Origin: DASXHY01 sp036272195
GTDB taxonomy: Bacteria > Verrucomicrobiota > Verrucomicrobiia > Limisphaerales > DASXHY01
Assembly (NCBI GenBank): GCA_036272195.1
Contig: DATAZE010000057.1
Span: forward strand, 62,001 to 126,000
Direction: 5' to 3'
DNA: 64,000 nucleotides
Each line of letters begins with the position of its first letter. Position 1 is the stretch's first letter. The notes beneath the pieces were generated by a model. It was given only the letters and a program-made list of their open reading frames with translations, was not told the origin of the DNA and made no database searches. Of this stretch, positions 44,697-53,702 are shown in pieces. A program made the position numbers and the translations under genes.

Positions 44697-46859
44697 TTAG
44701 TACTTCGATTTGATATCCAGCTTCGCGCGATCTCCGGTCGCAGCCCCGTTTTCGCCAGGAACTTCTGAATCCTCGTTCTTCGAGTAATAATAATCGTGAT
44801 AGTAGCCGCTGTAGTAATAGTAGCTTTCGTCCTGGGACATATTGATGTTGTTAAGGACGATTCCGAGCAGGTTGCCGCCGACCTTTTCAATCATCTGCTT
44901 GGCGCGGATGTTCATCGGCTGCGGGTAACGGCGATATTGAATGACCTGCAAAGTCATGTCGACTTCACTGGCGAGAATCGAGGCGTCACTCACGCCCATG
45001 ATGGGCGGCGAGTCAAAGAAAACGAAGTCGTAACGTTGTTTCAGTTCCGAAATAAGGCTCTTCATTTGCCCGGAGCTGAGAATGCCGATCGAACTGCTGG
45101 GCAGTTTACCGCTCGCCATCAGGTGCAACGTCGGGACTTTTGTGGTCTGAATCACTTCATCCAGCGTATTTTGTTTGAGCAAATAATTGGTCAGACCAAG
45201 TGAATTCGTCACGTTGATCATCTTGTGCAGCGTGGGACGGCGCAAATCCGAGTCCACCACCAGCACGCGGTGGCCGTTTTGAGCGAAGATGGTGGCGAGA
45301 TTGAACGCCGTGGTGGATTTACCTTCACCCGCACCTGCGCTCACGACTACGACAGTGTTCAACTTATCGTCTTTGCGCGAGAACAGAATGTTGGTGCGCA
45401 AAACGCGATAAGCTTCCGCATGGGGACTTTCGGCCCCTTCATTCATGATCAAACCGATGTTCTGGGGAATGACTCCCAATACCGGCGCCTGCAACGTCCG
45501 CTCCACGTCGTCGATGGTCTTCACGCTGGTGTCGAGGTATTCAATGAAGAACGCCAGACCCACTCCGACCACCAGGCCAAACACGACTCCCAATACGATA
45601 TTCAGAGGTTTGTTGGGGCGAACAGCTTTGTTATCAGGTATGGCGTGATCGGTGATGGTCACCATCCTCAAGCGGGGCAGATTTTTGTCCACCTGTTCCT
45701 GAGTCATCCTCATCGCCAGAACCGAAGCCAGGCGTTTTTGATTTTCAAGTGCCTCCTTGGCGGCAAAATAAGGAGCTGCCTTCGAAGCGGTAGCGATGTC
45801 CGTCTGTTGCGCATCTTGGATATCGGTTTTCAACGTATCCAGGTAGGCGCCGGAAGAAGCAACTCTGGATTCCAAGCCGAGAAGAATACCATCCACACGG
45901 TCATTGACCTTTCGGTTCAAGTCGTCGACGAGGTCGTTGGCGTTTTTATATCTGGGATGATCCGGTGTCAGATCAATTTTTAATCTGATCAAGTTCTGCT
46001 CCGCGAGATCCAACTCTTGAAGCAAGGAAGTGAGCTGATTGTCCGTAACGGCGGTAGGCAACGCCTTTTTCAGATCCTCCCGGTTCATGGACTGCAGTCG
46101 GTCCAACAATGTTTTTTGCTGGTTGTAATCCGCTTCCTTTTGCACCCGCAAAGAGGCAAGTTCTTTCAAGGTGTCGGCGGTCATCAAAGCCCCGGGATTT
46201 GGCGCGTTGGCCATTGCATCGTTGATTTTCAAATCAACACGCAGCTTGTCCACCGTAGCCTGCGCAATGGCAACTTTCTTTTCCTCCTCGTCCAATTGCT
46301 GCTGAAGACTTTTGATGCCGTGGTTCTTCAGGTCTTCATATTCATCGGAACGATACTGGCGATAGCTTTCCGCGACTTGATTCGCGAGATCGGCTGCTTC
46401 CTGCGGACTATCACTATAGGCCCTGATTTCAATGAATTTCGTGTTGCGGACTGGCTGAAGGTCAAGCCGGCCTTTAATCATCAATTCCACGTCCGATTCA
46501 TTCATCGGAAGACCAGCGTTATATTTTTTGCCCCACTTTTCCCGAAGATTCATGGCGGCTACCACTTTGCTGAGCACAGCTTCCGACTGGATGGTTTGGA
46601 ACTCCGTCAGCAGAAAATAAGGATCGTAGCTGTTTCCAACGGGACCCGAACCCAGTCCACCGATATCAGGATGCTCTTGCTCAACCGTAATGCGCGCCGA
46701 ACTGGCAAACGACTCGGGATACATCAACGTGACTACCGTCGCGGTAATCACCACCAATAAAAAAACTGCGAGAATAACAGTCTTGCGAATGCGGATAATC
46801 CGCCAATAGTCCAGGAAGTGTAATTTTGTCTCCTGGGGGAAATTTTTCAATTGATCCAT
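44697..46859 (-). CDS. Polysaccharide co-polymerase with tyrosine autokinase (Wzc type)
   Basis: 720 residues. Wzz domain ~1-100, with the first transmembrane segment in TVILAVFLLVVITATVVTLM. A long periplasmic coiled coil spans ~170-400. The second transmembrane segment is in LNIVLGVVFGLVVGVGLAFF. The BY-kinase domain has Walker A SAGAGEGKSTTAFNLA, Walker A' VVDSDLRRPTLHKM and Walker B YDFVFFDSPPIMG. The C-terminal tail has two tyrosine clusters (SYYYYSGYYHDYYYSK), the autophosphorylation sites. It controls chain length and export of an exopolysaccharide at the inner membrane. The flippase, polymerase and glycosyltransferases are not in the window. Confidence 0.93.
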   Translation of the reverse strand: MDQLKNFPQETKLHFLDYWRIIRIRKTVILAVFLLVVITATVVTLMYPESFASSARITVEQEHPDIGGLGSGPVGNSYDPYFLLTEFQTIQSEAVLSKVVAAMNLREKWGKKYNAGLPMNESDVELMIKGRLDLQPVRNTKFIEIRAYSDSPQEAADLANQVAESYRQYRSDEYEDLKNHGIKSLQQQLDEEEKKVAIAQATVDKLRVDLKINDAMANAPNPGALMTADTLKELASLRVQKEADYNQQKTLLDRLQSMNREDLKKALPTAVTDNQLTSLLQELDLAEQNLIRLKIDLTPDHPRYKNANDLVDDLNRKVNDRVDGILLGLESRVASSGAYLDTLKTDIQDAQQTDIATASKAAPYFAAKEALENQKRLASVLAMRMTQEQVDKNLPRLRMVTITDHAIPDNKAVRPNKPLNIVLGVVFGLVVGVGLAFFIEYLDTSVKTIDDVERTLQAPVLGVIPQNIGLIMNEGAESPHAEAYRVLRTNILFSRKDDKLNTVVVVSAGAGEGKSTTAFNLATIFAQNGHRVLVVDSDLRRPTLHKMINVTNSLGLTNYLLKQNTLDEVIQTTKVPTLHLMASGKLPSSSIGILSSGQMKSLISELKQRYDFVFFDSPPIMGVSDASILASEVDMTLQVIQYRRYPQPMNIRAKQMIEKVGGNLLGIVLNNINMSQDESYYYYSGYYHDYYYSKNEDSEVPGENGAATGDRAKLDIKSKY

Positions 46860-46935
46860 AAATCAGCTAAGTCAAAAAAAATAGGGGCGGAGTCGTAATG
46901 GCCCAGCCCCCAAAATCATACGTCTACAGTATTAA

Positions 46936-48249
46936 TTAATAACTGGCCGTAGCACCGATGTAAACCTTATTCCGGTCATAGGTGCGTCCGGCTAAATCGG
47001 AATCAAGCCGATCGTAATCGTAACCAAGATGCGCCGAGAAATGAGGGTTGAACACATACTCGAGGTTGGCGCCAAATTCATAAAAATTCTCAGACTTGCC
47101 ATTAAAGACAGGCCCGCCGCCGTTGAACGAAGAATGCTGAAAGCTTCCATTCAGATTGGCGAAGAAATTCGAGAGGATACGCTGCCGGAGACTGGCGTAG
47201 ATCACCGAGGCTTCCACATCATGCACGAAATTTGCCGCGTCCGCCCCGCCAACTACGTCCGTAGCCGTGCGCCCTTCCTGGAAGCCCACTTGAATCGAAC
47301 TGTCCTGCATATACGAATAAGTCAGAGACAGGCGAGCATACGGACCGAAGCTCGTGCTGCTGATATTATAATAGTCGTAATAGCTCGCACCCGCCTGGAC
47401 GGAGCCATAAAAATCCGGACGAAATTGGTGATCCAGGCCCAGGTAAACCGTGTGCGACCGCACGTCACGATCCCGGCTTCTCACTTCGACACCGTTGACA
47501 TTTCCGCCAATCAAGTCGTTAAACGGTCCAGAAGACGTATAATCCACATCGGTGAATTTGTACGAAAGACTCGCCGTCGTCTCAGGCATCACGTGCCACA
47601 ACGCGGAAATATGCGGCGACTGTTCAATTCGATTTAAAGCGCCGGCCGGACTGGCGCTGATAACCCCATTCGTATCGACATTCCTAAACTGATTAAATTG
47701 ACCCGAATAGTCATACCAGGCGTTGTTATAACCCACCTCAACCCCGAGCAGCGGCGTCAACTCCGCATTGAAAGTAACATCGCCGGAATTCACAATATTG
47801 TTCCCAGACACGCGATACGGAGTATGAAAAGCGGCGTCATTCCGCAATGCGTCCGGCTCCTGCCCAATCGTAAAGTCATCGCTGACGCGGATCTTATAGC
47901 GCTCAGTGAAGGCGTGGGTGAGCATCGCGTTGAAAATATGATCCTGATCGAAATGGTCCGAGTTGCCGGCTGGCTTGTGGTCGTAGTACAAAAACGCGTA
48001 CTTGTAATCCGCGGTAAAAGCCGTCTGGTCGTTTCCGAATGCCACTCCGACCTTCGGGGAGAGCTCGTAGCCCCACGCTCGATCATTGTGACTGGGATTC
48101 GGGTTGGCGTTTATGTTGTCATCGTAAAAACCCCTGACGGTGGCTTGTACGTTCCACCATTTTGCAGGAGGAGCGGATCCAACAGATTGCGCTTGAACAC
48201 TTGCCGCGCCGAGCGCGACCAGACCTACGGAGGCGATGATTCTATTCAT
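46936..48249 (-). CDS. Outer-membrane beta-barrel protein of the exopolysaccharide cluster
   Basis: 437 residues from the ATG at 48249 (NRIIASVGLVALGAASVQAQ), with a signal peptide cut at VQA. The mature protein alternates polar and aromatic residues throughout (TVRGFYDDNINANPNPSH; GYELSPKVGVAFGNDQTAFT; YKFTDVDYTSSGPFNDLIGG) and ends VYIGATASY with a terminal aromatic, as barrels do. It resembles the beta-barrel proteins (EpsI/GumB-neighbour type) found beside Wza/Wzc genes. Probably the outer-membrane exit or anchor for the polymer. First gene of the minus-strand operon with its own promoter upstream. Confidence 0.8.
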   Translation of the reverse strand: MNRIIASVGLVALGAASVQAQSVGSAPPAKWWNVQATVRGFYDDNINANPNPSHNDRAWGYELSPKVGVAFGNDQTAFTADYKYAFLYYDHKPAGNSDHFDQDHIFNAMLTHAFTERYKIRVSDDFTIGQEPDALRNDAAFHTPYRVSGNNIVNSGDVTFNAELTPLLGVEVGYNNAWYDYSGQFNQFRNVDTNGVISASPAGALNRIEQSPHISALWHVMPETTASLSYKFTDVDYTSSGPFNDLIGGNVNGVEVRSRDRDVRSHTVYLGLDHQFRPDFYGSVQAGASYYDYYNISSTSFGPYARLSLTYSYMQDSSIQVGFQEGRTATDVVGGADAANFVHDVEASVIYASLRQRILSNFFANLNGSFQHSSFNGGGPVFNGKSENFYEFGANLEYVFNPHFSAHLGYDYDRLDSDLAGRTYDRNKVYIGATASY

Positions 48250-48481
48250 ATTTTCTCGATTGCTCAACCACCCAAGAAGCACTGCAACAGTAACAACTTC
48301 AGCTTTTTACCTAAAACCAGCTTCCACTGTCAATCTATTCTTCACTTTCCCACACCGCATTATTGCGGATGCCCCTCCAAACCTCGTCGGCAAAAATTCC
48401 CCCGATTCAACCACGTCACCTGTAGACTAGCACGCTCGCTGAAGTGTTCAAAATTTTTTTATGTTATCAAAAATTTTAAAA
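48250..48481. other. Promoter-leader region of the exopolysaccharide operon
   Basis: 232 bases with no gene. The minus-strand promoter at 48424-48451 would give a leader of about 170 bases. The end of the leader is AT-rich; no riboswitch motif was recognised. Confidence 0.4.
48424..48451 (-). promoter_or_regulatory. Candidate promoter of the exopolysaccharide operon
   Basis: On the minus strand, TTGAAC (complement of 48446-48451), 16 bases, then TAGTCT (complement of 48424-48429). Confidence 0.35.
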
Positions 48482-49210
48482 TCAGGCCGGTTCCTGAGCT
48501 GTCAGCGCCAAAAACACCTCTTCCAAAGGCCCCACCATGCCGCTCTGCCGCCTCAATTCATCCGCTGTTCCCACTGCTATCAACCGCCCTCCATGAATGA
48601 TACCGATCCGATCGGCCATTTCCTCAGCCACGCTCAATTGATGCGTGGACACCAGCACGGTCATGCCTGCACGTGATCGTTCCTTCAAAATATCCTTAAC
48701 CACCCGCGCGTGGTGCGGATCGAGGCCGATCATGGGCTCATCAATCACAAAAACCTCCGGATCGTGCAGCAGCGCCGATACAATGGCCACCCGCTGTTTG
48801 GTCCCGTGTGAAAGACCCTCAATCATCTTACTGGCAAAAGGTTCCAAATTGAACCGCTCCACCAGGGCGACACCTTTTGACTCAATTTGCTCTTCACCCA
48901 TGCCAAACAACTGCCCGGTAAAGCGAAAAAACTCCCAGGGCGTCAACTTGTCGTAAAGAAACGGAAAATCAGGCACGAAAGCCATCCGTCGGCGCGTCTC
49001 CAAAGGATGCTCTTGCACGTCCAGACCCGCCACCCGCGCGCAACCGGAAGTCGGTTTCATCAACCCGGCGAGAATTTTCATGGTGGTGGTTTTGCCCGCC
49101 GCGTTGGGTCCGAGCACGGCAAAAAATTCGCCCTGCGAAATGGTCAGCGACAGGTCGTTGACCGCGACCAGTTCGCCGAACTTTTTCACCAGATGGATCA
49201 GCTCAATCAT
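48482..49210 (-). CDS. ABC transporter ATP-binding protein
   Basis: 242 residues from the ATG at 49210 (IELIHLVKKFGELVAVNDLS). Walker A is GPNAAGKTTTMKILAGL, the Q-loop FVPDFPFLYDKLTPWEF, and the signature is LSHGTKQRVAIVSAL, a variant of LSGGQ. Walker B is VFVIDEPMIGLDPHHARVV, and the H-loop VLVSTHQLS. It is of the CcmA/NatA export type that pairs with ABC-2 membrane proteins. No permease lies next to it: the adjacent gene has one membrane helix. Its start overlaps the neighbour's end by 8 bases, so the two are cotranslated. Confidence 0.9.
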   Translation of the reverse strand: MIELIHLVKKFGELVAVNDLSLTISQGEFFAVLGPNAAGKTTTMKILAGLMKPTSGCARVAGLDVQEHPLETRRRMAFVPDFPFLYDKLTPWEFFRFTGQLFGMGEEQIESKGVALVERFNLEPFASKMIEGLSHGTKQRVAIVSALLHDPEVFVIDEPMIGLDPHHARVVKDILKERSRAGMTVLVSTHQLSVAEEMADRIGIIHGGRLIAVGTADELRRQSGMVGPLEEVFLALTAQEPA

Positions 49211-50093
49211 TTGCGTTGGTAACTGGAACATCGACCGGTCGCGAATTTTCCTTTTTTCTCGGCTTCCGAACAGTGCCTTCGCCGGTCGCCGCCAGGCGGT
49301 CGTTCACCAATTCGAATTGTCCGGGCAAATCCACCCGCAGGATCTCTCCCGCCCGGCTTACCATGGCGTTCACTTCATACCAATCCATCAACCGCGTGTG
49401 CAATCGGTATACCTGGACTAACGTGTGCCCGATGCGAAGCGAATCCTCACGCGCATCCCATCTGACGCCCAATGTAACTCCCCGGGCATTTCCCGCCAGG
49501 CCGGCTTCCGATGCCAACTCACCGGCTGCTGGCCCAAACAACTCGTAAGTCAGCGCCGCGGGATTTTGCAGGTCGGAAAACTTCAGCACGACATCAACTG
49601 GAAGCGGCCCGCCTTGCAATTTAAAATGGACATTTTGGTCTGCCGCCAGGGAGTGGACCTCCCACGTGTAAGGGCGCATCGTCAACCGGGCGCTCACATC
49701 CTGCCACTCGCGCTTTTTGTCCAATTTTAAATCTCCCTCGAACCGGAACCGGTTCGTCAATTCCGGCACCACCACGCTGCCATCGAGCCGCAGGCGATAA
49801 CCACGGCCCTTCACCGGCCGACCCGCGGGAATATTATCATCGCCAATCTTGGACCATTCCTCACCCACCTGAGTTTGCAAATGGCACGCGCCGACAAGTT
49901 TGTCACTGTGAAAAACCGTCAACGAGGAATCATCCGCCGCCGTCAGGATTTTCTCCCAAACCAATTGCACCGGCACCGTGCCGGTGTTTTTGCGCGAGCC
50001 GAATTCCGTCTGCCACAACAGCACATTCATGGTCAGCCAGAAGGCCGTCACGAGAATGAAAACTGCGCGCGACATAGAATCAATTCGAGCCAC
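49203..50093 (-). CDS. Membrane-anchored protein coupled to the ABC ATPase
   Basis: 296 residues. A single N-terminal transmembrane segment (AVFILVTAFWLTMNVLLWQT) is followed by an external domain of ~230 residues. That domain is rich in beta strands (GYRLRLDGSVVVPELTNRFR; DLKLDKKREWQDVSARLTMR; EILRVDLPGQFELVNDRLAA). The C-terminus is basic (RKPRKKENSRP). I recognise no family. The 8-base overlap with the ATPase gene suggests a joint function, perhaps as a periplasmic adaptor or regulator of the exporter. Confidence 0.6.
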   Translation of the reverse strand: MARIDSMSRAVFILVTAFWLTMNVLLWQTEFGSRKNTGTVPVQLVWEKILTAADDSSLTVFHSDKLVGACHLQTQVGEEWSKIGDDNIPAGRPVKGRGYRLRLDGSVVVPELTNRFRFEGDLKLDKKREWQDVSARLTMRPYTWEVHSLAADQNVHFKLQGGPLPVDVVLKFSDLQNPAALTYELFGPAAGELASEAGLAGNARGVTLGVRWDAREDSLRIGHTLVQVYRLHTRLMDWYEVNAMVSRAGEILRVDLPGQFELVNDRLAATGEGTVRKPRKKENSRPVDVPVTNAND

Positions 50094-50165
50094 CGGTGGT
50101 CACAGATAAGCACAAGGTATTTTCAGTCCATCTGTGTCCGTCTGTGTTCATCTGTGGCTAAATGT

Positions 50166-50960
50166 TCACGGAACGTTCACGGTCTGCCCCACGCGGAGTT
50201 TTTTGACGTTCAACCCCGGATTGGCCGCCGCCAGCGAATCCAGCTTCACGTTAAATTTTCTGGAAATGGCGGCCAGAGTGTCGCCCGCTTGCACGACATA
50301 TGTATGCGCGCCGGTGGTTCTCGGCGAGCTGTGAGAGACGTATCCCAGAGTCGCCGGTGGCGGATTGGAATGCACCGGTTGCGTCGGCGGCGTCGCCACT
50401 ACCTGGGTTTGGGTCGCCTGCAACGGTTGCGTCGGCGGCAGTTGGGCCGCCGCCTGGGCCTGGCGGTTTGTCTGTGTCTGGTAATAAGCGCGCCACTGGT
50501 CGATCTCCGTATGCAACTGCTTGTTTTCCTGGATCAATTGTTCGAGGTCACGCTGCACCCCCGGCGACGACGGCAACGGCAGAACCGCCTTCGCGAGGTC
50601 TTGTTTGCAATTCGTGATGCGCTGTTTCACCGCCTCAGCGGTGTCCGCGGTCGGGCGCAGCTTGAGGAATTGCTGGTAATGATAAATTGCCGCCGCCGGG
50701 TCCGGCTCAAGGTCCGGTTTCTCATACAGCCATCCCAACTCAAAATGCGCCGAGGCATTCCGTGGATTAGCTTCCACCGCTTTTTCAAATTCATCAACGG
50801 CCCCGCTATAATCATATCGGTTCAACGCGCGCTTCCCCTCGATGAAATGCGGTTCTTTCTCGTCATCCAACTGGCCCTGGGCTGGCGGCATGCAGCCGTT
50901 CAAACCCGCGCACAACACAATTGCGAGCGCGCAGTGGATCAGCCAGGCCGAAAACTTCAT
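50166..50960 (-). CDS. TPR- and LysM-containing lipoprotein
   Basis: 264 residues from the ATG at 50960. The lipoprotein signal ends in CAGLNGCMPPA. TPR-like helices span ~25-105 (RYDYSGAVDEFEKAVEANPR; ASAHFELGWLYEKPDLEPDP), then a short coiled coil (QRDLEQLIQENKQLHTEIDQ) and a Gln/Pro/Thr-rich linker. A C-terminal LysM domain follows (TYVVQAGDTLAAISRKFNVK ... LNVKKLRVGQTVNVP). It probably binds peptidoglycan from the outer membrane. It lies ~70 bases upstream of the ABC-coupled gene on the same strand. Confidence 0.85.
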   Translation of the reverse strand: MKFSAWLIHCALAIVLCAGLNGCMPPAQGQLDDEKEPHFIEGKRALNRYDYSGAVDEFEKAVEANPRNASAHFELGWLYEKPDLEPDPAAAIYHYQQFLKLRPTADTAEAVKQRITNCKQDLAKAVLPLPSSPGVQRDLEQLIQENKQLHTEIDQWRAYYQTQTNRQAQAAAQLPPTQPLQATQTQVVATPPTQPVHSNPPPATLGYVSHSSPRTTGAHTYVVQAGDTLAAISRKFNVKLDSLAAANPGLNVKKLRVGQTVNVP

Positions 50961-51160
50961 GACAGCGAAACTAAACTGATGGGTGACGAGTGACAAGAGA
51001 CATTAGCCCGCAGACGAAGGGCGAGCGCCTCAAATTCTCTAAACTTTATTGAACCGCGTGACGTGAAAAGTTCCCAGGAAGCTCCCATCTGAAATCCCGA
51101 CTCAAAATCCGCCAGCCCTTTTGGAATTTGAGGTTTCTTTGGAGTTTGGAATTTGGAGCT

Positions 51161-51985
51161 TTATTCCAACGCCGCCTTGTTCTCGAATGGATTTTGCGAA
51201 GCAACCGCCCGAGGCGACAGCCTCGGGGAAACACTCACTCCCCAAATCAAGTAGACCCAACTGACAACAATATGCACCCCGCAAGCCGCGGCCAGTTGCA
51301 CAACGTCTAATACGCCGAACCCGTAAAAAAGAATTGCAACAATCATCACCAGCGCGCCCGGCATCAGTGCCGCGCCGGCCAGCTTCCAACTTTGGCGCAA
51401 ACTTAAATCGCGATTGGCAAAAAATCCGCCCAGCCACACCGGGAGAACATAGACCGTCGCCAGCAGGGTCCAGCTAACCAGACACCAAAGCAACATTCCG
51501 CAAAAAGCCAGCCATTGCACCGGCGCTTCCCACGCGCCCCACCATGGCTGCAATGCGTCTCGATTGAAGCCAAAACTCCAATCCCCCGGATACGGCCACT
51601 CGCGATATCCGACTAGTGAATAGAAGTAAATATCGTCCCGGCCAAATTCCACCTGGATGTGCGCCGGGGAGCGGACCGTCCCGACATGATTGGTGTCCAC
51701 CACAAATGCGAGAAAATGTCCTTCAGCCAACAGCGCAGGAGAATCGCTGACCCAATTCAACTTACCGGATTGCATCCGTCCTTGCACCGGCAATTGCTTC
51801 GTCGCGGCGCGCACCGTGGGAAACCAGGCCGTTCTTAAAAACCAAACCACCGTCACCGCCGCTGCGAGAGCGAAAAGAAATTGGACGACCAGCAACCGTC
51901 TCCCCGGCGCGCGCGCAAAAGCCGCCACACCGCGTGGAGTCAGCGGCTGCCAGGCAATAGGTTTGGCTTCTGCCGAATCGCTCAT
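51161..51985 (-). CDS. Multi-pass membrane protein of unknown function
   Basis: 274 residues from the ATG at 51985 (SDSAEAKPIAWQPLTPRGVA). The first transmembrane segment is LLVVQFLFALAAAVTVVWFL (~33-52). A periplasmic domain of ~100 residues follows (HFLAFVVDTNHVGTVRSPAH; GRDDIYFYSLVGYREWPYPG), then three or four more segments (WLAFCGMLLWCLVSWTLLAT; MPGALVMIVAILFYGFGVLD; GVHIVVSWVYLIWGVSVS). No family is recognised. It is separated by ~200 bases from the TPR/LysM gene on the same strand and could be the missing membrane partner of the ABC ATPase, though it lacks ABC-2 motifs. Confidence 0.6.
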   Translation of the reverse strand: MSDSAEAKPIAWQPLTPRGVAAFARAPGRRLLVVQFLFALAAAVTVVWFLRTAWFPTVRAATKQLPVQGRMQSGKLNWVSDSPALLAEGHFLAFVVDTNHVGTVRSPAHIQVEFGRDDIYFYSLVGYREWPYPGDWSFGFNRDALQPWWGAWEAPVQWLAFCGMLLWCLVSWTLLATVYVLPVWLGGFFANRDLSLRQSWKLAGAALMPGALVMIVAILFYGFGVLDVVQLAAACGVHIVVSWVYLIWGVSVSPRLSPRAVASQNPFENKAALE

Positions 51986-52027
51986 GTCGCAAACAAACAA
52001 CTGTTCACATTAGCAATTCTAGTGTGA

Positions 52028-52198
52028 TGTCCCCGAAATAACTACACATTTGCGGCAATGGATTTTTCACTGAGCCGAGGCGTGAATGACGAGCATACCC
52101 TTCATGGGTCTGCAAGGAGTGAGCAACGAAGGCTCAGTGAAAAAGACATGCCGCCCGGAGGGTTGCGCCGCAACAAATGTGCAGTTATTTCGGGGACA
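52028..52198. repeat. 171-bp nested palindrome (MITE-like element)
   Basis: The outer arms are 25 bases with one mismatch (TGTCCCCGAAATAACTACAC at 52028 against its complement ending at 52198). Inner arms TTTTTCACTGAGCC (52063-52076) and GGCTCAGTGAAAAA (52131-52144) are perfect, and an ACCCTTCATGGGT hairpin (52098-52110) is at the apex. No coding capacity. The architecture resembles the two ~180-bp elements but the sequence is different. Confidence 0.8.
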
Positions 52199-52238
52199 CC
52201 ACACCGGCAGACGAATTCAATTTGTCGCAGCCAAATGA

Positions 52239-52312
52239 TAGTGGCATGGGCGTCTCGCCCGTGAGATTCTGCCATTCTTTTGGACGCACGGGCGAGGACG
52301 CCCGTGCCACTA
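52239..52312. repeat. Inverted pair of the GTGGCACGGGCGTC repeat
   Basis: GTGGCATGGGCGTCTCGCCC (52241-52260, then GTG) and the complementary CACGGGCGAGGACGCCCGTG (52287-52306, then CCAC) form a long hairpin with a 23-base loop. The left arm with its GAGATTCT flank is nearly identical to 24374-24405. The right end borders the stop codon of the DUF6941-like gene. Confidence 0.75.
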
Positions 52313-52753
52313 CACCGCCGGCGCTTCGCCCCCGGCCGGCTGCTGCGGATTTTGATTCTGCGGCACAACCATCACGGGAACCGGATAACGAAGCTTCATT
52401 ACGTCATCCACCAGCACCTCGACATAATACGTCCCGGCGACTTTAAATTCCACCTGGCCGAAGACCGTGACGTTCGTCGCGTGCATGTTCGCCTCCTGCA
52501 ACGCAAATTTCACCTCGCCCTTGCGCAGCACCGTCACCTGGTCCGGCGAAACGAGCCGCACGCTTTCAGTGAACTGCCCAATGCCGGCCGTCCAGCGATT
52601 GAACACGCTCAACTTGAACGCCACCACCGGCAATTGCGGCACGCGGATGTAATTGATGACGCCAATCAAGAAAAAACTCCCCGTGACTTCCTGGCGGATT
52701 TCTTCGCACAAAAGTGAGCATTGCAGATCGGGTAAAATTCGTGTCGGTTGCAT
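52310..52753 (-). CDS. DUF6941-like protein
   Basis: 147 residues. The opening (PDLQCSLLCEEIRQEVTGSF, then FLIGVINYIRVPQLPVVAFK) resembles the DUF6941 family, whose members begin 'xxlqxailCdxireexxgkxxlIGvf'. The rest is a beta-rich domain with FKLSVFNRWTAGIGQFTESV and FKVAGTYYVEVLVDDVM, then a Pro/Gln/Gly tail (NPQQPAGGEAPAV) running into the repeat at 52287-52312. The function of the family is unknown. Monocistronic as far as can be seen. The family name is from memory of its pattern. Confidence 0.65.
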   Translation of the reverse strand: MQPTRILPDLQCSLLCEEIRQEVTGSFFLIGVINYIRVPQLPVVAFKLSVFNRWTAGIGQFTESVRLVSPDQVTVLRKGEVKFALQEANMHATNVTVFGQVEFKVAGTYYVEVLVDDVMKLRYPVPVMVVPQNQNPQQPAGGEAPAV

Positions 52754-52833
52754 ATTTATTATGATGGTAGGAGCCGAGGTAACGAGGCTCTATTTTGTTT
52801 CATTTTTTAACGAGAGACTCCTTGCGTGGTCTC

Positions 52834-53697
52834 CTACAAAGTCAGTTCCGCCGCCCTCACCGTATTCGCCATCAACATGGCAATCGTCATTGGCCCCACA
52901 CCGCCGGGATTCGGCGTAATCTTCCCGGCAATCGGCTGGACATTCTTGAAATCAACATCGCCGACCAGTTTGCCTTCGACGCGATTCACGCCCACGTCAA
53001 TCACCACCGCGCCCGGCTTCACCATGTCTGCTTTGACAAATTCCGCCACGCCCATCGCGGCGATCAAAATGTCTGCGCGCCGGCAATGCGCCGGGATGTC
53101 ACGCGTGCCCGAATGGCAAATGGTCACGGTCGCGTTCGCGTTTTTTTCCTTCTGGCAAAGCATCGCCGCCATCGGTTTGCCAACGATATTTCCGCGTCCC
53201 AGCACCACTACCTCCGCGCCCGCGGTTTTCGTTCCCGAACGCGCGAGTAATTCACGAATGCCTGCCGGAGTACACGGCTGAAAACCCGTCGGGTCGCCGA
53301 GCATCAATTTCCCCACGTTCACCGGATGAAAACCGTCCACGTCCTTTTGCGGCAGCACGGTCGAATAGACTACGGCCTCGCGAATTTGTTTGGGTAATGG
53401 CGCCTGGACCAGGATTCCGTGCACGCGCGCATCAGAGTTCAGCTTCGCAATCAGCGCCAGCAATTCCGTTTCGCCCGCCTGCTCCGGCAGCACGTGTGTT
53501 TGGGAAAACATGCCGAGGTCCGCGCACGCCTTCTCCTTGCGGCCGACATACACTTTGGAAGCGGGATCTTCTCCCACGCGCACAAACGCGAGACCAGGTT
53601 GCACTCCCCGCGCCTTCAAGGCGCAGACGCGCCCGGAAAGCTCACTCAAGATCTGCGCGGAAATGGCCCGGCCATCAATCAGGTTCCCGACGCTCAT
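52834..53697 (-). CDS. folD: Methylenetetrahydrofolate dehydrogenase / cyclohydrolase
   Basis: 287 residues. Catalytic Lys in VYVGRKEKACADLG, then LVQAPLPKQIREA (VQLPLP motif), DVDGFHPVNVGKLMLG, VVLGRGNIVGKPMAAMLCQK (NADP loop) and the signature PGGVGPMTIAMLMANTVRAA. It interconverts 5,10-methylene- and 10-formyl-tetrahydrofolate, the donor used by PurH. The SH3-protein gene precedes it by five bases on the same strand, so the two are likely in one transcript. Confidence 0.95.
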   Translation of the reverse strand: MSVGNLIDGRAISAQILSELSGRVCALKARGVQPGLAFVRVGEDPASKVYVGRKEKACADLGMFSQTHVLPEQAGETELLALIAKLNSDARVHGILVQAPLPKQIREAVVYSTVLPQKDVDGFHPVNVGKLMLGDPTGFQPCTPAGIRELLARSGTKTAGAEVVVLGRGNIVGKPMAAMLCQKEKNANATVTICHSGTRDIPAHCRRADILIAAMGVAEFVKADMVKPGAVVIDVGVNRVEGKLVGDVDFKNVQPIAGKITPNPGGVGPMTIAMLMANTVRAAELTL

Positions 53698-53702
53698 CGG
53701 GA

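Noticed and set aside
50100..50165. Possible direct-repeat array suggesting CRISPR
   Set aside because: Units are short and irregular (CATCTGTG-like), with no constant spacer length and no cas genes.
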